Source: Pohlia nutans
Lineage: Eukaryota; Streptophyta; Bryopsida; Bryales; Mniaceae
Direction of reading: 5' to 3'
NCBI GenBank assembly: GCA_022496805.1
Contig: CM040100.1
Location: forward strand, 26,379,009-26,443,008
Length of the DNA: 64,000 nucleotides
A program made the position numbers and the translations under genes. The notes beneath the pieces are model-generated. The model searched no databases. It was not told the DNA's origin and saw only the letters and a list, made by a program, of their open reading frames with translations. Shown one piece after another: positions 24,102-36,280 of this stretch; within the stretch, counting starts at the first letter, position 1, and every line of letters starts with the position of its first letter.

Positions 24102-25086
24102 GGCTGCGAGCAACGGGTTCCCTTCTTCCTGCCGCAGGAGGCGCTGGGTCTCCAGCGCTGACCCGGGACCTGCAAATCACCTCCTGATCGTCAAGTATCC
24201 CACGTCCCTCACGTACCTAGCCCTCCTCTCCCTCTCCCTCTTTCTCTCTCAGAAACCCTGACAGAGAGCGCAAATACGGCGGTAGGCCTCTGTGAAGGAC
24301 TAATTCAACGAAGCCAATAAACAATTCACCAAGAATAACTCATACTTTTTCGATGGTTGTCCTTCCTCAAGGAGCAAAATCGATGAGGGCACATCATTCA
24401 TGCCTCGGGGAGAATTCTGCAGTGAGCAGCCAGCTAGCCAGCTGCTGCATCGTCAAGAATTTCAAACAGGGGTGGCCTTTTTCAGTGTGCTTCCGAAATT
24501 GGGCTGCAAATCCGGGTACCAAAGGAGCGGTGGGCAGAAGGCGCTCAGGCGTGAACACACTAACTTACAACAGCACTAGAACTGGAATTGGAGGCATAGC
24601 AAGAATGATGGGCGAACCCTTAGCGAGGTGGGGGAGGCGCGGAAGGCAAGCGTGACAAGGAAGAATGCCTAGCCAGGTGCACGGACAAGCAAAGACAAAA
24701 AGGCTAAGCTAGTGACGGGAAAAGGGAGGGCACCAGGGCAGGGCAGGCAGGTAGGCAGACAGAAGAAAGAGGGCTCCCAGCGGAATTAACTGAAGTACAG
24801 CAACCTAATCACTGTACTTACCACATGTTTCCAATTCTGCTGTCATGTACCGGCGGTTTAGGAAGAGAGAACTCCAGTTCGGAATCCCAAAACGACCAGA
24901 AAGTCGACAGTACAAGAAGTGAGGTGGTTGTGACGGTGACGGTGGGGGCCACGTGAGGCCCAGGCAAACGGCAACGGCAGTCGGGGTAGCCCCACTAGCC
25001 CGCAGCGCAGTGGAGTGCTGGAGTGGGCGTGGAGTCGTGGACGGACGGAGCCACAGGAGGGACAGCCCGGCCATGACCCAGCGCCA
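24102..25086. other. Upstream region of the BAT1-type gene
   Basis: Contains a C/T-rich stretch at 24220-24255 suited to a 5' UTR/promoter of the minus-strand permease, then G-rich purine repeats (24620-24780). No gene supported. Confidence 0.45.
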
Positions 25087-26076
<990 letters not shown>

Positions 26077-27762
26077 ATGGACAACCGCATGGATGCGCCG
26101 CAATACAATGCCCCGATGCGTCCCACCGCCATGCCAGTAGATGGTAAGTATCAATGCTGCACCTGTTAGTTCAAATTGCTACACTTGTCCAGAAAATAGA
26201 ACTGCACAACACAAAAACACACTCCGAAGCTTCAATAAGTAACTACATGGCATAAAATTTCATCACGCACACACGGTGTTGACAATGAAAACATGTATAT
26301 TGCTAGGTTCGTTTCACATGGCGAATTTCGGCGCTAGCCGACCAATCGGCCGTGGTAGTGCAGTTCCGGCAGTACCTCGCGCTACAGTCCAGTCATCTGC
26401 GATTCCAGGGCCCAGCCAAGCAAAGAGGGCACGCAAAGATTGAGGTCCTAACTGGTTACTAACAGAGATATTTGCCCTAATCTCTGCGAAACGAGACATG
26501 TATCTCAAAGAGCTCGACACAATTGACGGCCGTGACTTGATGACACCAGAGACAAGCAAATGGTGAAATGGCTTCGAGTTTCACATCACATTATGCGCTT
26601 GGGAATTTCACCGTGTGTGCGTGACGGACCCGCATGCAAGACGAAGTGGAATCAATTGATTTCTAACTACAAGAAAATTTCAGACTACCTCAACCGCACT
26701 GGAAGAAACGCACCTGACTATTGGGACATGAGTTCAGCGGAGCAAAAAGCAGAAGGCCTACCACGACTATTTCCACAAGATGTATACGACGCCATCCATG
26801 AGTGGTATGGAAACCGTCCACAGATCCAACCACCCCACATTCGAGACTTGCTTGCAAGCAATGACGGAAATTACATGCCAGGACATCACGACAAGCACAA
26901 TGACATGGAGGAGGTTCAGAGTGAACCGAAGACAGAAGATCCGCTAGACATCGCGCAACCAGAACCCGTGGAGACCACAGAAGAGTCTTCTTTGCCGCGC
27001 TCGCCTCGAAGGAGTGTCTCTACACCATCACGGCCTGCAGTCCAACCAGACGCCACGGCAAGTCCCGCGTCCCGACCATTTAGCGGCCTACCACCCGGGA
27101 TTACCCCACAGGTAATCAGCTCATCTGACCATTCTCAATACGCGGTTCATCGGCGTCCTGGCAATACAGCGGTGCAAAGGAAGAGTGTCTCTGGTCACAC
27201 TGTCATTGCAGAAGCAACCAAAGCCACTAGCGCAATCATGGCTGCGCAAATGCAAGAGATAGCAGATGCGAGCCGTGATCTCGAGCGTTCCAAAATTGAG
27301 GTACAATTAAAGTTGTTTACAGAGCAGATGGCATACCAAAGGGAGAAGGACAGGCGCATGTATGAGAATGCGGCCATTGCAAATGAGAACGCAAGATTGG
27401 CTATAATGAAGCAGGGAGAGATGGTAAGCTGTTTGGCACAACTGTCCCATGTTTTAAGTAACGGCATGAACATGTCAAGCAGTTTAGGGCATGGTATCAC
27501 GGCACACGGAGGCCAAGAACACCCTGGTACAACATCTTCCCACCCCTTCTATGCTGGGCAAGGAACCTCTTCTCTGTATGGCCTGCATGGCTACCCGGCC
27601 ATGGGAACGACTGCTGCTGTACCTACAACTGCACCTCCTTCAACATATGCTGAACCTACAGCTGCACCTCCCTCAACTTCTGGTGAAACTACAGTTGCCA
27701 CTACCGAGTGTGTACCGCCAGAGAACGCAGCGAACATGGACAACACTGCCCCCTCTGTTTGA
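26077..27762 (+). pseudogene. Harbinger Myb/SANT-like (trihelix) DNA-binding protein, disrupted
   Basis: In Harbinger elements this partner recruits the transposase to DNA. Exon 1 26077-26143 (MDNRMDAPQYNAPMRPT...), intron with donor GTAAGT and acceptor GCTAG, exon 2 from 26307, phase consistent. The frame meets TGA at 26441-26443, immediately before GPNWLLTEIFALISAKRDMY, which starts the trihelix domain; a second break is a frameshift at about 26555-26563, after which 26560-27762 stays open. The domain continues with GPACKTKWNQLISNYKKISD and DYWDMSSAEQKA. Then come an acidic/Pro-rich linker, a charged helix (QMQEIADASRDLERSKIEVQ) with coiled-coil character, and a Thr/Pro/Ala-rich tail. The TGA could derive from CGA by one C-to-T change. 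Translation from the Met at 26560 would lack the first trihelix helix. Confidence 0.8.
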
Positions 27763-28083
27763 CAGCTCCGGACTGCAACGAAATATGTGCTACAGCAACT
27801 GCTGCAATGTCCACTGCACCACCGGCCCTCCTCCTCCAAGCAATAGTTGAGCACCGACCCTCTCCACAGCGAGAACTCCTTCAATATGCATTGTCAACAT
27901 TGCTGTGAGGTTAGACTGGAGTGTTGTGCCTGTGTTACGTAGATAGGAATGTACTACTGTTGTAATGTTTTGAATGAAAAATAAAAATAAAAATTGAGTG
28001 ACATTGTACTGTTCTTTTATGATATAATACAAATTCATTGACATTGAACCAGAAAGAAGAAGCCTTCATACCTCATGATGTAG
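27763..28083. other. Spacer between the convergent Harbinger genes
   Basis: Short AT-rich gap holding both 3' ends; AATAAA-like words occur near 27985-27995 on the plus strand. Confidence 0.5.
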
Positions 28084-29432
28084 CTATCGTCGTGGATGTC
28101 GTTGCAGTGTTAAGTAGATTTCCAATTCCTGCCGCTTCTCGGTCCCTAAAGGTGCTGGTGTGTCATCCATGACTGCGTCAGCTACGTCTCTTGCACCTGC
28201 ATCGTCATCTACAACTCCACCATCTAACCCTTCGCTTCGCAACACCTGGAACAGTTCTTCAACTTCCTCGTGGGATTGGCCAAGAAGTATGTTATGGAGA
28301 ATGGCACAGCATAGAATGACGTCCGGCAAAAAAGTGACGTGCAAATCAGACTTGATCAGTAACTCCCTGAATGTTTGCTTTAGAATCCCAAACGCGTTTT
28401 CCACAACGCATCTGCCTTGTCTCAATCTTCTGCTGAACAATGTCTCCGACACCGAGAGTTGTGCTGGAGTTTTGTGGGGGACCATGAGCCACGGAAAAAG
28501 GGGATAACCCAAATCTCCTATTATGTACGGCGGAAAACCTCGTACTGCATGGTTGGGACTCATGATGTTTTGTTGCATAGCCAAAGTATACAGTGACGAA
28601 CGGCGGAGCATTCGGGCATCATTTGTAGAACCAGGCATTCCCAAGTAAAGATCCAAGAATCTCTTCTCACTATCAACCACCGCTTGGCAGTTTATTGTGT
28701 ACCCCCCACTCTTAAAGTAATAGTAATCGGCCGGTCCCACTTTTGGCTTTGAGATGGAAACGTGCATCCCATCTATTGCTCCCACTACACCGGGCAATCC
28801 ACAAAGCTCAAAGAACTTAGACTCTGTTTCCTTGAGCCTCTCCCCTATGGGCCACGTGATTTCCTGTCTCAAGGTGTCGCTGATAGCGTGAACTACCTCT
28901 CTCAATACCATTGACACTGTACTTCGCCCAATAACAAACATTTCGCAACAGACTGTCAAGTTTGCACCATGCGCAAGTTTGAACAAAGTACACGCTACAC
29001 GTATGAGCACTGGTATAGCGAGTCTGTACCGCGTGTTCTCCCTTTGAACATGGGCCTCAAGACATCTGATAATGCCAAAACTGCACGTTTCGTCATCCTG
29101 AACATTTGCACCCATCAGGCATTGTCATATTGTTCAAGAAGAAAACGCGAGAACCATGTCGTTGATCTTGGTTTCACCCAGAATCCGAGTCCTTCATCCA
29201 AGAAATTGAATGCTATGCACAATCGGAAGTGGTGCAACGTGGCCCGCATCTCATTCTGCGCATCAAGGAAGCCAGCCTGTACATTCTCAGCCATAGCCAG
29301 CAAACGATCCTCATCATCCTCGTCCGTTTCCAACAACAACGGAGAAACACGATTCTCCGTGTTGTTCAGAAGCAGAAGAAGTAGCCACATGCTAAATGCA
29401 ATAGCCTTCCCTGGCTCTACAAAGGTATCCAT
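28084..29432 (-). pseudogene. PIF/Harbinger transposase (HARBI1-like, DDE_Tnp_4), disrupted
   Basis: Catalyses transposition of Harbinger elements. It starts at the ATG at 29432 (MDTFVEPGKAIAFSMW). The frame reads through TWFSRFLLEQYDNA and then hits TGA at 29115-29117, directly before WVQMFRMTKRAVLALSDVLR; a 1-nt deletion near 29052-29058 then shifts to the long frame ending at 28084. The catalytic triad is still present: Asp in GVVGAIDGMHVSISKP, Asp in YIIGDLGYPLFPW, Glu in CVVENAFGILKQTFR. The tail is acidic. As with its partner gene, the breaks are one TGA (explicable by CGA to TGA) and one frameshift, so this copy cannot make full-length transposase. Confidence 0.88.
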
Positions 29433-30745
29433 CAGTCTAGGTGTCGAAGTACTCTAAACCCTGCAATTCTTGATCACAGTTCTGAACGCACAAACCACAA
29501 CTGAAACGGTTTAAATCATGAGCAACTATGGAATTCACGATATCATTGCGCACTAACAGAACTGTGAATGTAGTTCATATACAATTACAGAAGTGTAAGA
29601 CAATGGAACATGTGACATGTTGTGATAGGAAAGAATGTCCACAACAGAGTGAACGGAACCCTAACGATACAAGTCACAGAATTTCGGGATATAGAGTGCA
29701 AGAATATCAGGAGTTCCCGTAGACACAATCATGTACAAGAGAAAACACTGCAAAATACATTATGGAACGACATTTGATTGCAGCAAAGCAGTCGGTACCG
29801 TAACTCTGGCAATATGAATTGCACAGCCTGTACATAAGCCCCTGCAGAAACTGCATACTGTGGAACACCTGGGCGATGCAAAAGGAAAAAACAATTCCAA
29901 TGAGGACGTACCTCGAAATGACGATTTCTATGTCGCAGACGTCGTGGGAACTGCAACGACCGCGTCAGACGCCTCCAGTGAAAGCCTACGAAGATAATGT
30001 ACATGTACATCGACATAATCAAAAATAAAATCCTTGTACAACCCACATCACGAAGAATTGAACACAATTTTCCAACCAAGACAACGCCGTGTACATCCGA
30101 ATCGCAGGGACTGCGACAAAAAAAAAATTAAAAATTGTGACACAGGGAATTACAACCAATCGCAAATCAAGGATTGCAAACAAAACGTACCTCAATTCCC
30201 GACATGTCTTGAATTGCGCTCGGATAATGTCGACAATAGCCACAAGTGCCCCTAAGGCCTTATTCATTAAATTGAGACTAAATGCTCATTTTGAGACTTT
30301 CAAAAACGGAAACAAAATTCTAGTGACTAAATAGTTGTTGAACCCAACGATATGTTGAGCTCGGACATTAAACACCAATCGAAAATTGTGTAGAATTTGA
30401 TTCAATGGACGTCAAACATGGCACTCTAGTAGCATCCATACATGAAAAGATGTGAGAAAGTGAATCGCAAATAGCACACGAAGTACAAGAGTACGTGGTC
30501 CACAGAGAGGAAGTCTTTTATTTAACTGTGTTTTTGAATACTATATACTGTGGTAGAATCCCCCGCAGTGAATTTAATGTGAAGGTAAAAGAAATAGTGG
30601 AATTTAGGCTGCATTCTCTTCAACAGGAAGCAGTGAGATCCCGAAAGAATATATGTATGACTATTTACGATATCTATTTATAGTAAAAACACCCTTATGC
30701 TAAAGACATCACGAGCATGACTTCATTGCAAGGCTAGCGTTGACA
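29433..30745. other. Spacer, probably the right flank of the Harbinger element
   Basis: No coding region recognised. Contains an A-run near 30119-30128. An abrupt TAAGGCCTTATTCATTAAAT at about 30253 looks like it could be an element end but has no visible partner on the left. Confidence 0.4.
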
Positions 30746-31627
30746 CTACTTGTCGGATTTCGCGGAAACGACTTTCGCAGCTTCTTCCGCTTTGAGCTTG
30801 GCCAGTCCTCTCAAGATAACCTTTTGTTGTTCAGTGTAGTTGGGATTAGGAATAGCCACCCAGGCATCGAATATGCTTAGGCTCTGAGCTACGGTGGCTT
30901 TTTGTTTTGACCTTCGAGTGGATTCCGGGGCTTGAGACGCGGAATGCGATCTAGACCCTCGAAGGGGCGGCTTTGTCATCGTCGCAGGGAGGTTCTTTGT
31001 GTGCGGAAGTGGGGTCGCAGTGGCTTTGGGCAGCAGAGAACGGGAGGGTCCTATGGGGATACGTTGTTTGAGGAGACCTTCTGTGGAAGGGGATCGTCTG
31101 GCTCCCGCAGATTGTGCGGGACGAGGTTGCCCATCCCTGAGCGGAAGCACCGTAACGCTAGTAGCGGCCTTCGACCTTAGGCTCCTTGTTTGATTCTTCG
31201 AGGCCACAGTGGCTTTCAATCCATCGATGACGACAACAGGTACCGCATACGGAGTCGGAATCGCGTCCTCGAGGCGAGGGTGCCCCGGCGCCTCGTCAAA
31301 GGGGAGGTTCAGTTTGCAACTCGTCGGGGAGTCCGTCCGCCGCTCAGGCGAGAAGCAAGACCGTCGACTCGACGATGCCCGCTTCAACGGAGACGGGGAG
31401 CGGGCCGGAGTCCTGACGGGTCCGTGATCCGGGGGGCTGTTCACCACGCCGTCCTCAACGCCACCCTTGCAATAGTCTATGGCCGCGGACGTAGCGGTTT
31501 GAGCAGACCGCAACAGGTAAGGTCTTGAATACGGAGCCGTGTCGCAACTCCCCCCTTCGGACTCGGATCCGGAGAGTAGACTCTTGGTAAACCCATTCCG
31601 CGGTCCAACAATGCGAACGCATCCTTT
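30746..31627 (-). CDS. Unrecognised basic, Ser/Pro-rich protein segment (exon)
   Basis: I do not recognise it. The reverse-strand frame is open from an acceptor-like CTGCAG at 31628-31633 to the stop at 30746, about 293 codons, in GC-rich DNA with strong bias against other frames. No ATG occurs near its beginning, so it is most likely a downstream exon. It starts KGCVRIVGPRNGFTKSLLSG and is then low complexity with many Ser, Pro and Arg, consistent with disorder, before a conserved-looking end (SIFDAWVAIPNPNYTEQQKV, then a charged helix). The FCP1-like frame upstream on the same strand offers a phase-compatible donor (CGC|GTTAGG at about 31872), so the two may form one gene with a roughly 246-nt intron. 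That junction is an inference. Confidence 0.5.
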   Translation of the reverse strand, partial: KGCVRIVGPRNGFTKSLLSGSESEGGSCDTAPYSRPYLLRSAQTATSAAIDYCKGGVEDGVVNSPPDHGPVRTPARSPSPLKRASSSRRSCFSPERRTDSPTSCKLNLPFDEAPGHPRLEDAIPTPYAVPVVVIDGLKATVASKNQTRSLRSKAATSVTVLPLRDGQPRPAQSAGARRSPSTEGLLKQRIPIGPSRSLLPKATATPLPHTKNLPATMTKPPLRGSRSHSASQAPESTRRSKQKATVAQSLSIFDAWVAIPNPNYTEQQKVILRGLAKLKAEEAAKVVSAKSDK

Positions 31628-31864
31628 CTGCAGTAAGTAGATATACTACAAGCCCACGTTACCGGACGAAGAACAAGAGCAAAACAGCATGCAATGGAGA
31701 AGGGGGAACATGCATGGACCGTCGACGGTATTACAAATAGTCACGCAATATTCAGGGGAAACGCGGTCACACATGTAATATATTATTTACAAATGAACAG
31801 AGCATACACAATAGGGAGCTACAAAATGTTAATATTGTCATGGGGTAGCCGATGTCCGCGGGGT

Positions 31865-32707
31865 CTACTTCCTAACGCGTCCTCGCTCTATGACTAGGCC
31901 TATGCCAGGAAGTTTGAACCGAGATCCCATGATCTTGGAGGATTCTCTCATGCCGTCAATGATCCTGTCGACATTGTAGTCATTGGCACGCAACGGGTCT
32001 AGACCAATTCGATTGCCCTCGACGTATCTCTGCAGCTGACATGGGTGGCAGTTCGAGTCTAGACGGCGGAGCCACGGCAGAAGTTCCCCCATGAGGACGT
32101 CGTCCTGCCGTTCATGGTGAGTCCAAGTGCGGAGGAATATGACATTGCCATTCTCATTGCAGATGCTCTTGGGCGGAGAGTCGTCAATGAGAAGAGTATT
32201 GTCCGGGGAAAAGGATGTGCCGCCGCTAGGATTGGTGAACAAGGTCTCGGAGAGGACTTTCATATACAGCACTTGCAGACCGAGATGAAAGAACTTCCCC
32301 GGAGAGAGCTCTATCTTCGTACACTTATCCTCACTTAAGATATCGTAAGGGCCCCTACAACCCCTGAAGAGGTGCCCCGCGATGGGCTCCGCGTTTCGCT
32401 TCGCCATGGAGGTCCAAACTAACACCCTGTACGCGAGGGAGGAAACCTCGCGGAGGAATTCACCTATGTTCTGCCTAGCAAAGACCGCCTTAGGACCGAT
32501 GATGGTGGGATTTCTGTGGCTGAGAACATTGTCTTGCAGTCCAGACAGTCTAAATTTCTCTCCGTACGACTTCAGTGCCGTGTGACAGAGAATGCCATTC
32601 AAGTCGAAGACAATGTTCAGCCACTTCCTACGCGGTGGGGGTAGTACGGGAGGCACGGTCCTCGGCACGATCTCTCTACCACCTTCGCATTCTCTCGGGG
32701 CGATCAC
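31865..32707 (-). CDS. FCP1/SCP-type HAD phosphatase-like protein, start not found
   Basis: The frame is open for 280 codons and contains the FCP1 homology (NIF) domain: WLNIVFDLNGILCHTAL around residues 29-45, AYRVLVWTSMAKRNAEP, and NTLLIDDSPPKSICNENGNV with the later HAD motif. FCP1/SCP enzymes dephosphorylate Ser/Thr residues, for example on the RNA polymerase II tail. Here the nucleophile signature is DLNG instead of DxDG, so the second Asp, normally the general acid, is Asn; activity may be lost or altered. No ATG lies upstream of that motif in this frame (it opens at a GTG after a TAA), so either a first exon lies beyond 32707 or the start has been lost. The next reverse-strand frame (30746-31627) may be its C-terminal exon. 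GC-rich compared with its flanks. Confidence 0.6.
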   Translation of the reverse strand: MIAPRECEGGREIVPRTVPPVLPPPRRKWLNIVFDLNGILCHTALKSYGEKFRLSGLQDNVLSHRNPTIIGPKAVFARQNIGEFLREVSSLAYRVLVWTSMAKRNAEPIAGHLFRGCRGPYDILSEDKCTKIELSPGKFFHLGLQVLYMKVLSETLFTNPSGGTSFSPDNTLLIDDSPPKSICNENGNVIFLRTWTHHERQDDVLMGELLPWLRRLDSNCHPCQLQRYVEGNRIGLDPLRANDYNVDRIIDGMRESSKIMGSRFKLPGIGLVIERGRVRK

Positions 32708-33691
32708 ACCCCCTTACGTTTCGTAACCACGTGCGATAATGGGGTATTTAATAGGGGGATATTTATGCACCTTTCAATATTTTTTCCCTCCCTATTTGTA
32801 GATAAAAAACTACTTTGACATATTTTTTAGCACCCTATATTTATTTGTAATTGTTTAGAGAGCCTAATTTTTGGCACAATATTTTTTTATAAATCGTACA
32901 AGTACCAAATAGTGGACGGAATACTATAGCATTGCGAAACCAAACTCCACGCTTCACCTAACTGTTTATGCTTACCCAAACCCTAAGCAAGCCTGACCCT
33001 GAAATCGCTCTACCAAAACTTGAGCGAAATCCTAAACACAAAACCAACAAAGAAGAGACGAAGCATGAAAGCTAAACCCTAAAGCAAATACACGCGGAAA
33101 ACATTGCAAAGGAAGTGGCCACTCTGCAACATCAATCTGCATGAAAGAAACCCTAGAAAATGCTCAGAAAAGTGTGAGTTTGACGATCGAGGACTGAGGT
33201 TGTAACAAAACCAAAATCAATCGCAGGAAGTGGTTGAAGGTGACAGTGGAGGCTGTTAGGTTCTAAGCATCCAACCAGGTCCCACGTGTTCAGCGCCGTT
33301 GTAAAACCCAACAGCCTTAGAGGAGCGCCAACACATTCCTTCCCCCAAAAAATCCCACAACATTTCCTTCTATACTAACGCGCTTGATTCAAATTTGGAC
33401 AGAAACTACACACTTCTTCATCCAAGCAGTCAAACCCATAATTATTCTATTGATCCTACTACACACTTTTAGAGAGATCCTATATCTATGATCCTATTTT
33501 TTTCTATTGATTAGTAAAATGGAGGAATTATCCTCCACCCTATTTTACATATAATCATGTAGGGGACATATTTCCAATGCTATGGTAGATATAACGAAAT
33601 TATAAACTTTACCCTAAACAAATTAAATTGACCCTACTTTTTATCTCACGTGGTTTTCTAAAATTCCGATAGTCACCTCCCCGAGCGCATT
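32708..33691. other. AT-rich spacer with CCCTAAA-like words
   Basis: No gene recognised. Scattered telomere-like words (AACCCTAA, AAACCCTAAAG) near 32985-33080 are not arrayed. It may include an upstream exon of the FCP1-like frame, which I could not place. Confidence 0.4.
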
Positions 33692-34646
33692 CTACCTGAT
33701 CAAAACATGACAACAAAGAGATGGAGTTACCTGTTTAAATGCAGAAATGGGAGAGCCAGATAGTGGGTAGGAGCAATCTGCTGTCCTAAGCGACTGCGGT
33801 CTCCCATTAGAGACTGCTTCCATTGCTAGCAGACGGTGCACGCAAATATTGTTTGGGAGCTGAGCAACAGGCACATTGAGAGGCAAAGACTTAGACATTG
33901 GCACGTTCTCACAGACGTCCACAGAAACATGCATCAAGATTGTAACAACATGCAAACACAATGTAGCCCATTGAATCAATACTTCCAAAAATCATACATA
34001 CATACGAGGACATCACAATACCAAGGCACACACAACCAGCCAGCAAGTCAGCTGATTTTCAATCGAAAATAGAAAAAAACATTCACACTTGCAAAAACTC
34101 TACTATACTTTGGACCGTCAAATGTCAAAATGGACGGCGGCGTGGACGTCTATAGTCTTTGTCGACACTGTGTCAGACGTCACACATAACATATCAGTGC
34201 TGCTAATGTCTGGATAACACAAATCCTGCAAAACAATGTACACATGCGAACAAACATAGCACATCAACGTCGGATCAAAAACACCGCGTCACCCAATTCT
34301 TCAGTGCAAACTGGATATAAAAATTTGGTCCATGCCACGAACATGAAGGCCATACCACCATACATCCCCTTGAAAAAAGGTCCTTATTGTGCTGCAATTG
34401 TCCTTTCCAGCTATGTCTCAGATCCAAATCCTTCGCCATTAGCTTGACCTCCTACTCCAACACCTTCTTCATTGTCCCATACGGGATGCCTTTGGAATCC
34501 ACTAACACCGGCTTCTTCATGTCATTGGTGTAGACGGCCTTGACGTTGCCGCGACGCTTCGGAGGTGGCGTAGCATCCTCACGTGTCTCCTCCTCTTCCT
34601 CATCCTCATTCATTGTATGGATGTCATACCTGCGGTTGTACATCAA
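33692..34646 (-). pseudogene. Decayed plant transposon-associated ORF
   Basis: Reverse-strand frame 34646-34452 encodes an acidic stretch (NEDEEEEETREDATPPPKRR) then VLVDSKGIPYGTMKKVLE and meets TAG at 34452-34454. The same frame continues EVKLMAKDLDLRHSW beyond it, so the stop is probably a CAG-to-TAG change. Near 34370 the sense moves to another frame (GMYGGMAFMFVAWTKFLYPV), indicating an indel. A further open frame at 33988-33692 (PMSKSLPLNVPVAQLPNN) may be a downstream piece. I recall similar sequences next to repeats in seed-free plant genomes but cannot name the family. Confidence 0.5.
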
Positions 34647-35539
34647 AAAACCTTGCCTAATTAACTGTTAATGTCAGTGAAGAAACCAGTACTCTTGAGT
34701 CACATGACTTGAGTTCATAGAGAGAATCACTATACATATGACTTCAATTCTATTATTCAATTTCAGCACATCAAAGAACAACACAAAACTTGAGCACATC
34801 GCAACAAATCATTAAGATGCAAAATTAAGCTAGGATACTAAAATCATTCGGATACGGAAATCAAGGTACATGAGATCCTAAACTCATTCGCACACTGAAA
34901 CACTAGTACAAACTATGGCATTTTGCCACCAATCAAATTTTGCAAAAAACACCAAACTCATATGTTGGTGCTATGTAGTACCAATATTGATGGCAAAAAT
35001 ATATTCTCACCTCCATTCATGTTTGTATGTGAAATGTATTTGAATTTGATAACTTTATCAATGAAATATCTATTATTCGCATATTGTTGGATTTTAAAGG
35101 CAGTTGAAACACATAACCAGTTCATTTTTTTGAAATTTTGAAAAATTTCACGTTCTATTTGTACGTTGATTTTACGTAGTTTAATAACTTGTCATTGTTG
35201 AAAAAATAAACCTTCATCTGATGATATCATGTATTCATCAATACGTTATTCATGTATGTATTAAACTTATGTTCAGGATATGTTGCATATTCTTAAATAC
35301 AACAATATACACAACACATGATTCAACAAAGTATCATAATTTATATTCACATCATCTTTTAGTTAGTGACAAATATTACGTAACACAAAAAATAGATAAA
35401 TTATGTCCTACGTGAATTTCAAAATACGTGAATTATGCCCTGCGTGAATTAGAGAAATACGCTACTTATGTCTTACGTGAATTGCACGAAACATCCTCTT
35501 ATTAGTTAAAAGTACAAGAGCTCCTCATCAAACACTTTA

Positions 35540-36135
35540 CAACAACTACGCATGATAAAAAAAATGTTCAAAAATGTTTTGTATTGCAAAAGTTACAAAC
35601 GTTTGAAAATTATTGTATGTTTTTCTAACTCTGTTGTCACTTTAAAATGAATAGAGAAAAATTGGTAGATGTTTTGTCAATTTTTTTTTATTGAAGTACA
35701 TTCTTCATTACAACATCTACCCATAAAAAGAAAAAGAAAACGCTCAAAAATGTTTTATATTGCAAAAATTATGAACGTTTGAAAATTACTATATGTTTTT
35801 CTAACTCTACTGTCCTTTTAAAATGAATAGAAAAAAAACTTGTATATTTTTTGTCAATTTTTTTTTATTGAAATAGATTCCTCATTACAACATCTACACA
35901 TGAAAAAAAATAGCGCTAAAAAATGTTTTGTATTGCAAAAGTTATAAATATTTAAAAATTACTATTTGTTATTCTAACTCTGCTGTCATTTTAAATTGAA
36001 TATAGAAAAATCGGTAGATGTTTGTCAATTTTTTATTTATTAAAGTAGATTCCTCACTACAACATCTACCCATAAAATCAAAATAACGCTCAAAAATGTT
36101 TTATATTGCAAAAGTTATGAACGTTTGAAAATTTT
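35540..36135. repeat. Tandem array, unit about 174 bp, about 3.4 copies
   Basis: The word CAAAAATGTTTT(G/A)TATTGCAAAA recurs with its TTTT ending at 35580, 35756, 35929 and 36102 (spacings 176, 173, 173). Each unit also contains CTAACTCTG(C/T)TGTC, TTGTCAATTTTTTTTTATTG and CATTACAACATCTACCCAT. It lies wholly inside the CACTA-type element. Confidence 0.9.
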
Positions 36136-36211
36136 ACAAAACAATGTAAAGTGCTAGATTTTTGAAGTAATCGTATATTTTGGATTTTTCAACCATTTTG
36201 GACATGAGAAG

Positions 36212-36280
36212 GGAGTTGGCAAAGTGGTATTGGTCTCTCCACCCAAAACCATCAGATCTTGGGTTCAAATCTCATAGGCC
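36212..36280 (+). other. tRNA-like (SINE-type promoter) segment
   Basis: GTTGGCAAAGTGGTA resembles a tRNA A box; 40 bp on, TGGGTTCAAATCTC resembles a B box. No full cloverleaf is evident. It parallels the module in the first CACTA element (17085-17155). Confidence 0.4.

Larger units (their letters stand above)
26077..29432. mobile_element. PIF/Harbinger DNA transposon, core region, inactive
   Basis: Two convergent genes typical of Harbinger elements: a Myb/trihelix DNA-binding partner (26077-27762, +) and a DDE transposase (28084-29432, -), separated by about 320 bp. The element must extend beyond both, but I could not identify its terminal repeats or the TWA duplication, so the coordinates give only the coding core. 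Both ORFs carry a TGA and a frameshift, so the copy is dead. Confidence 0.85.

Noticed and set aside
30240..30270. TAAGGCCTTATTCATTAAAT as the Harbinger right terminus
   Set aside because: No inverted counterpart found between 24.2 and 26.1 kb; left as unknown.
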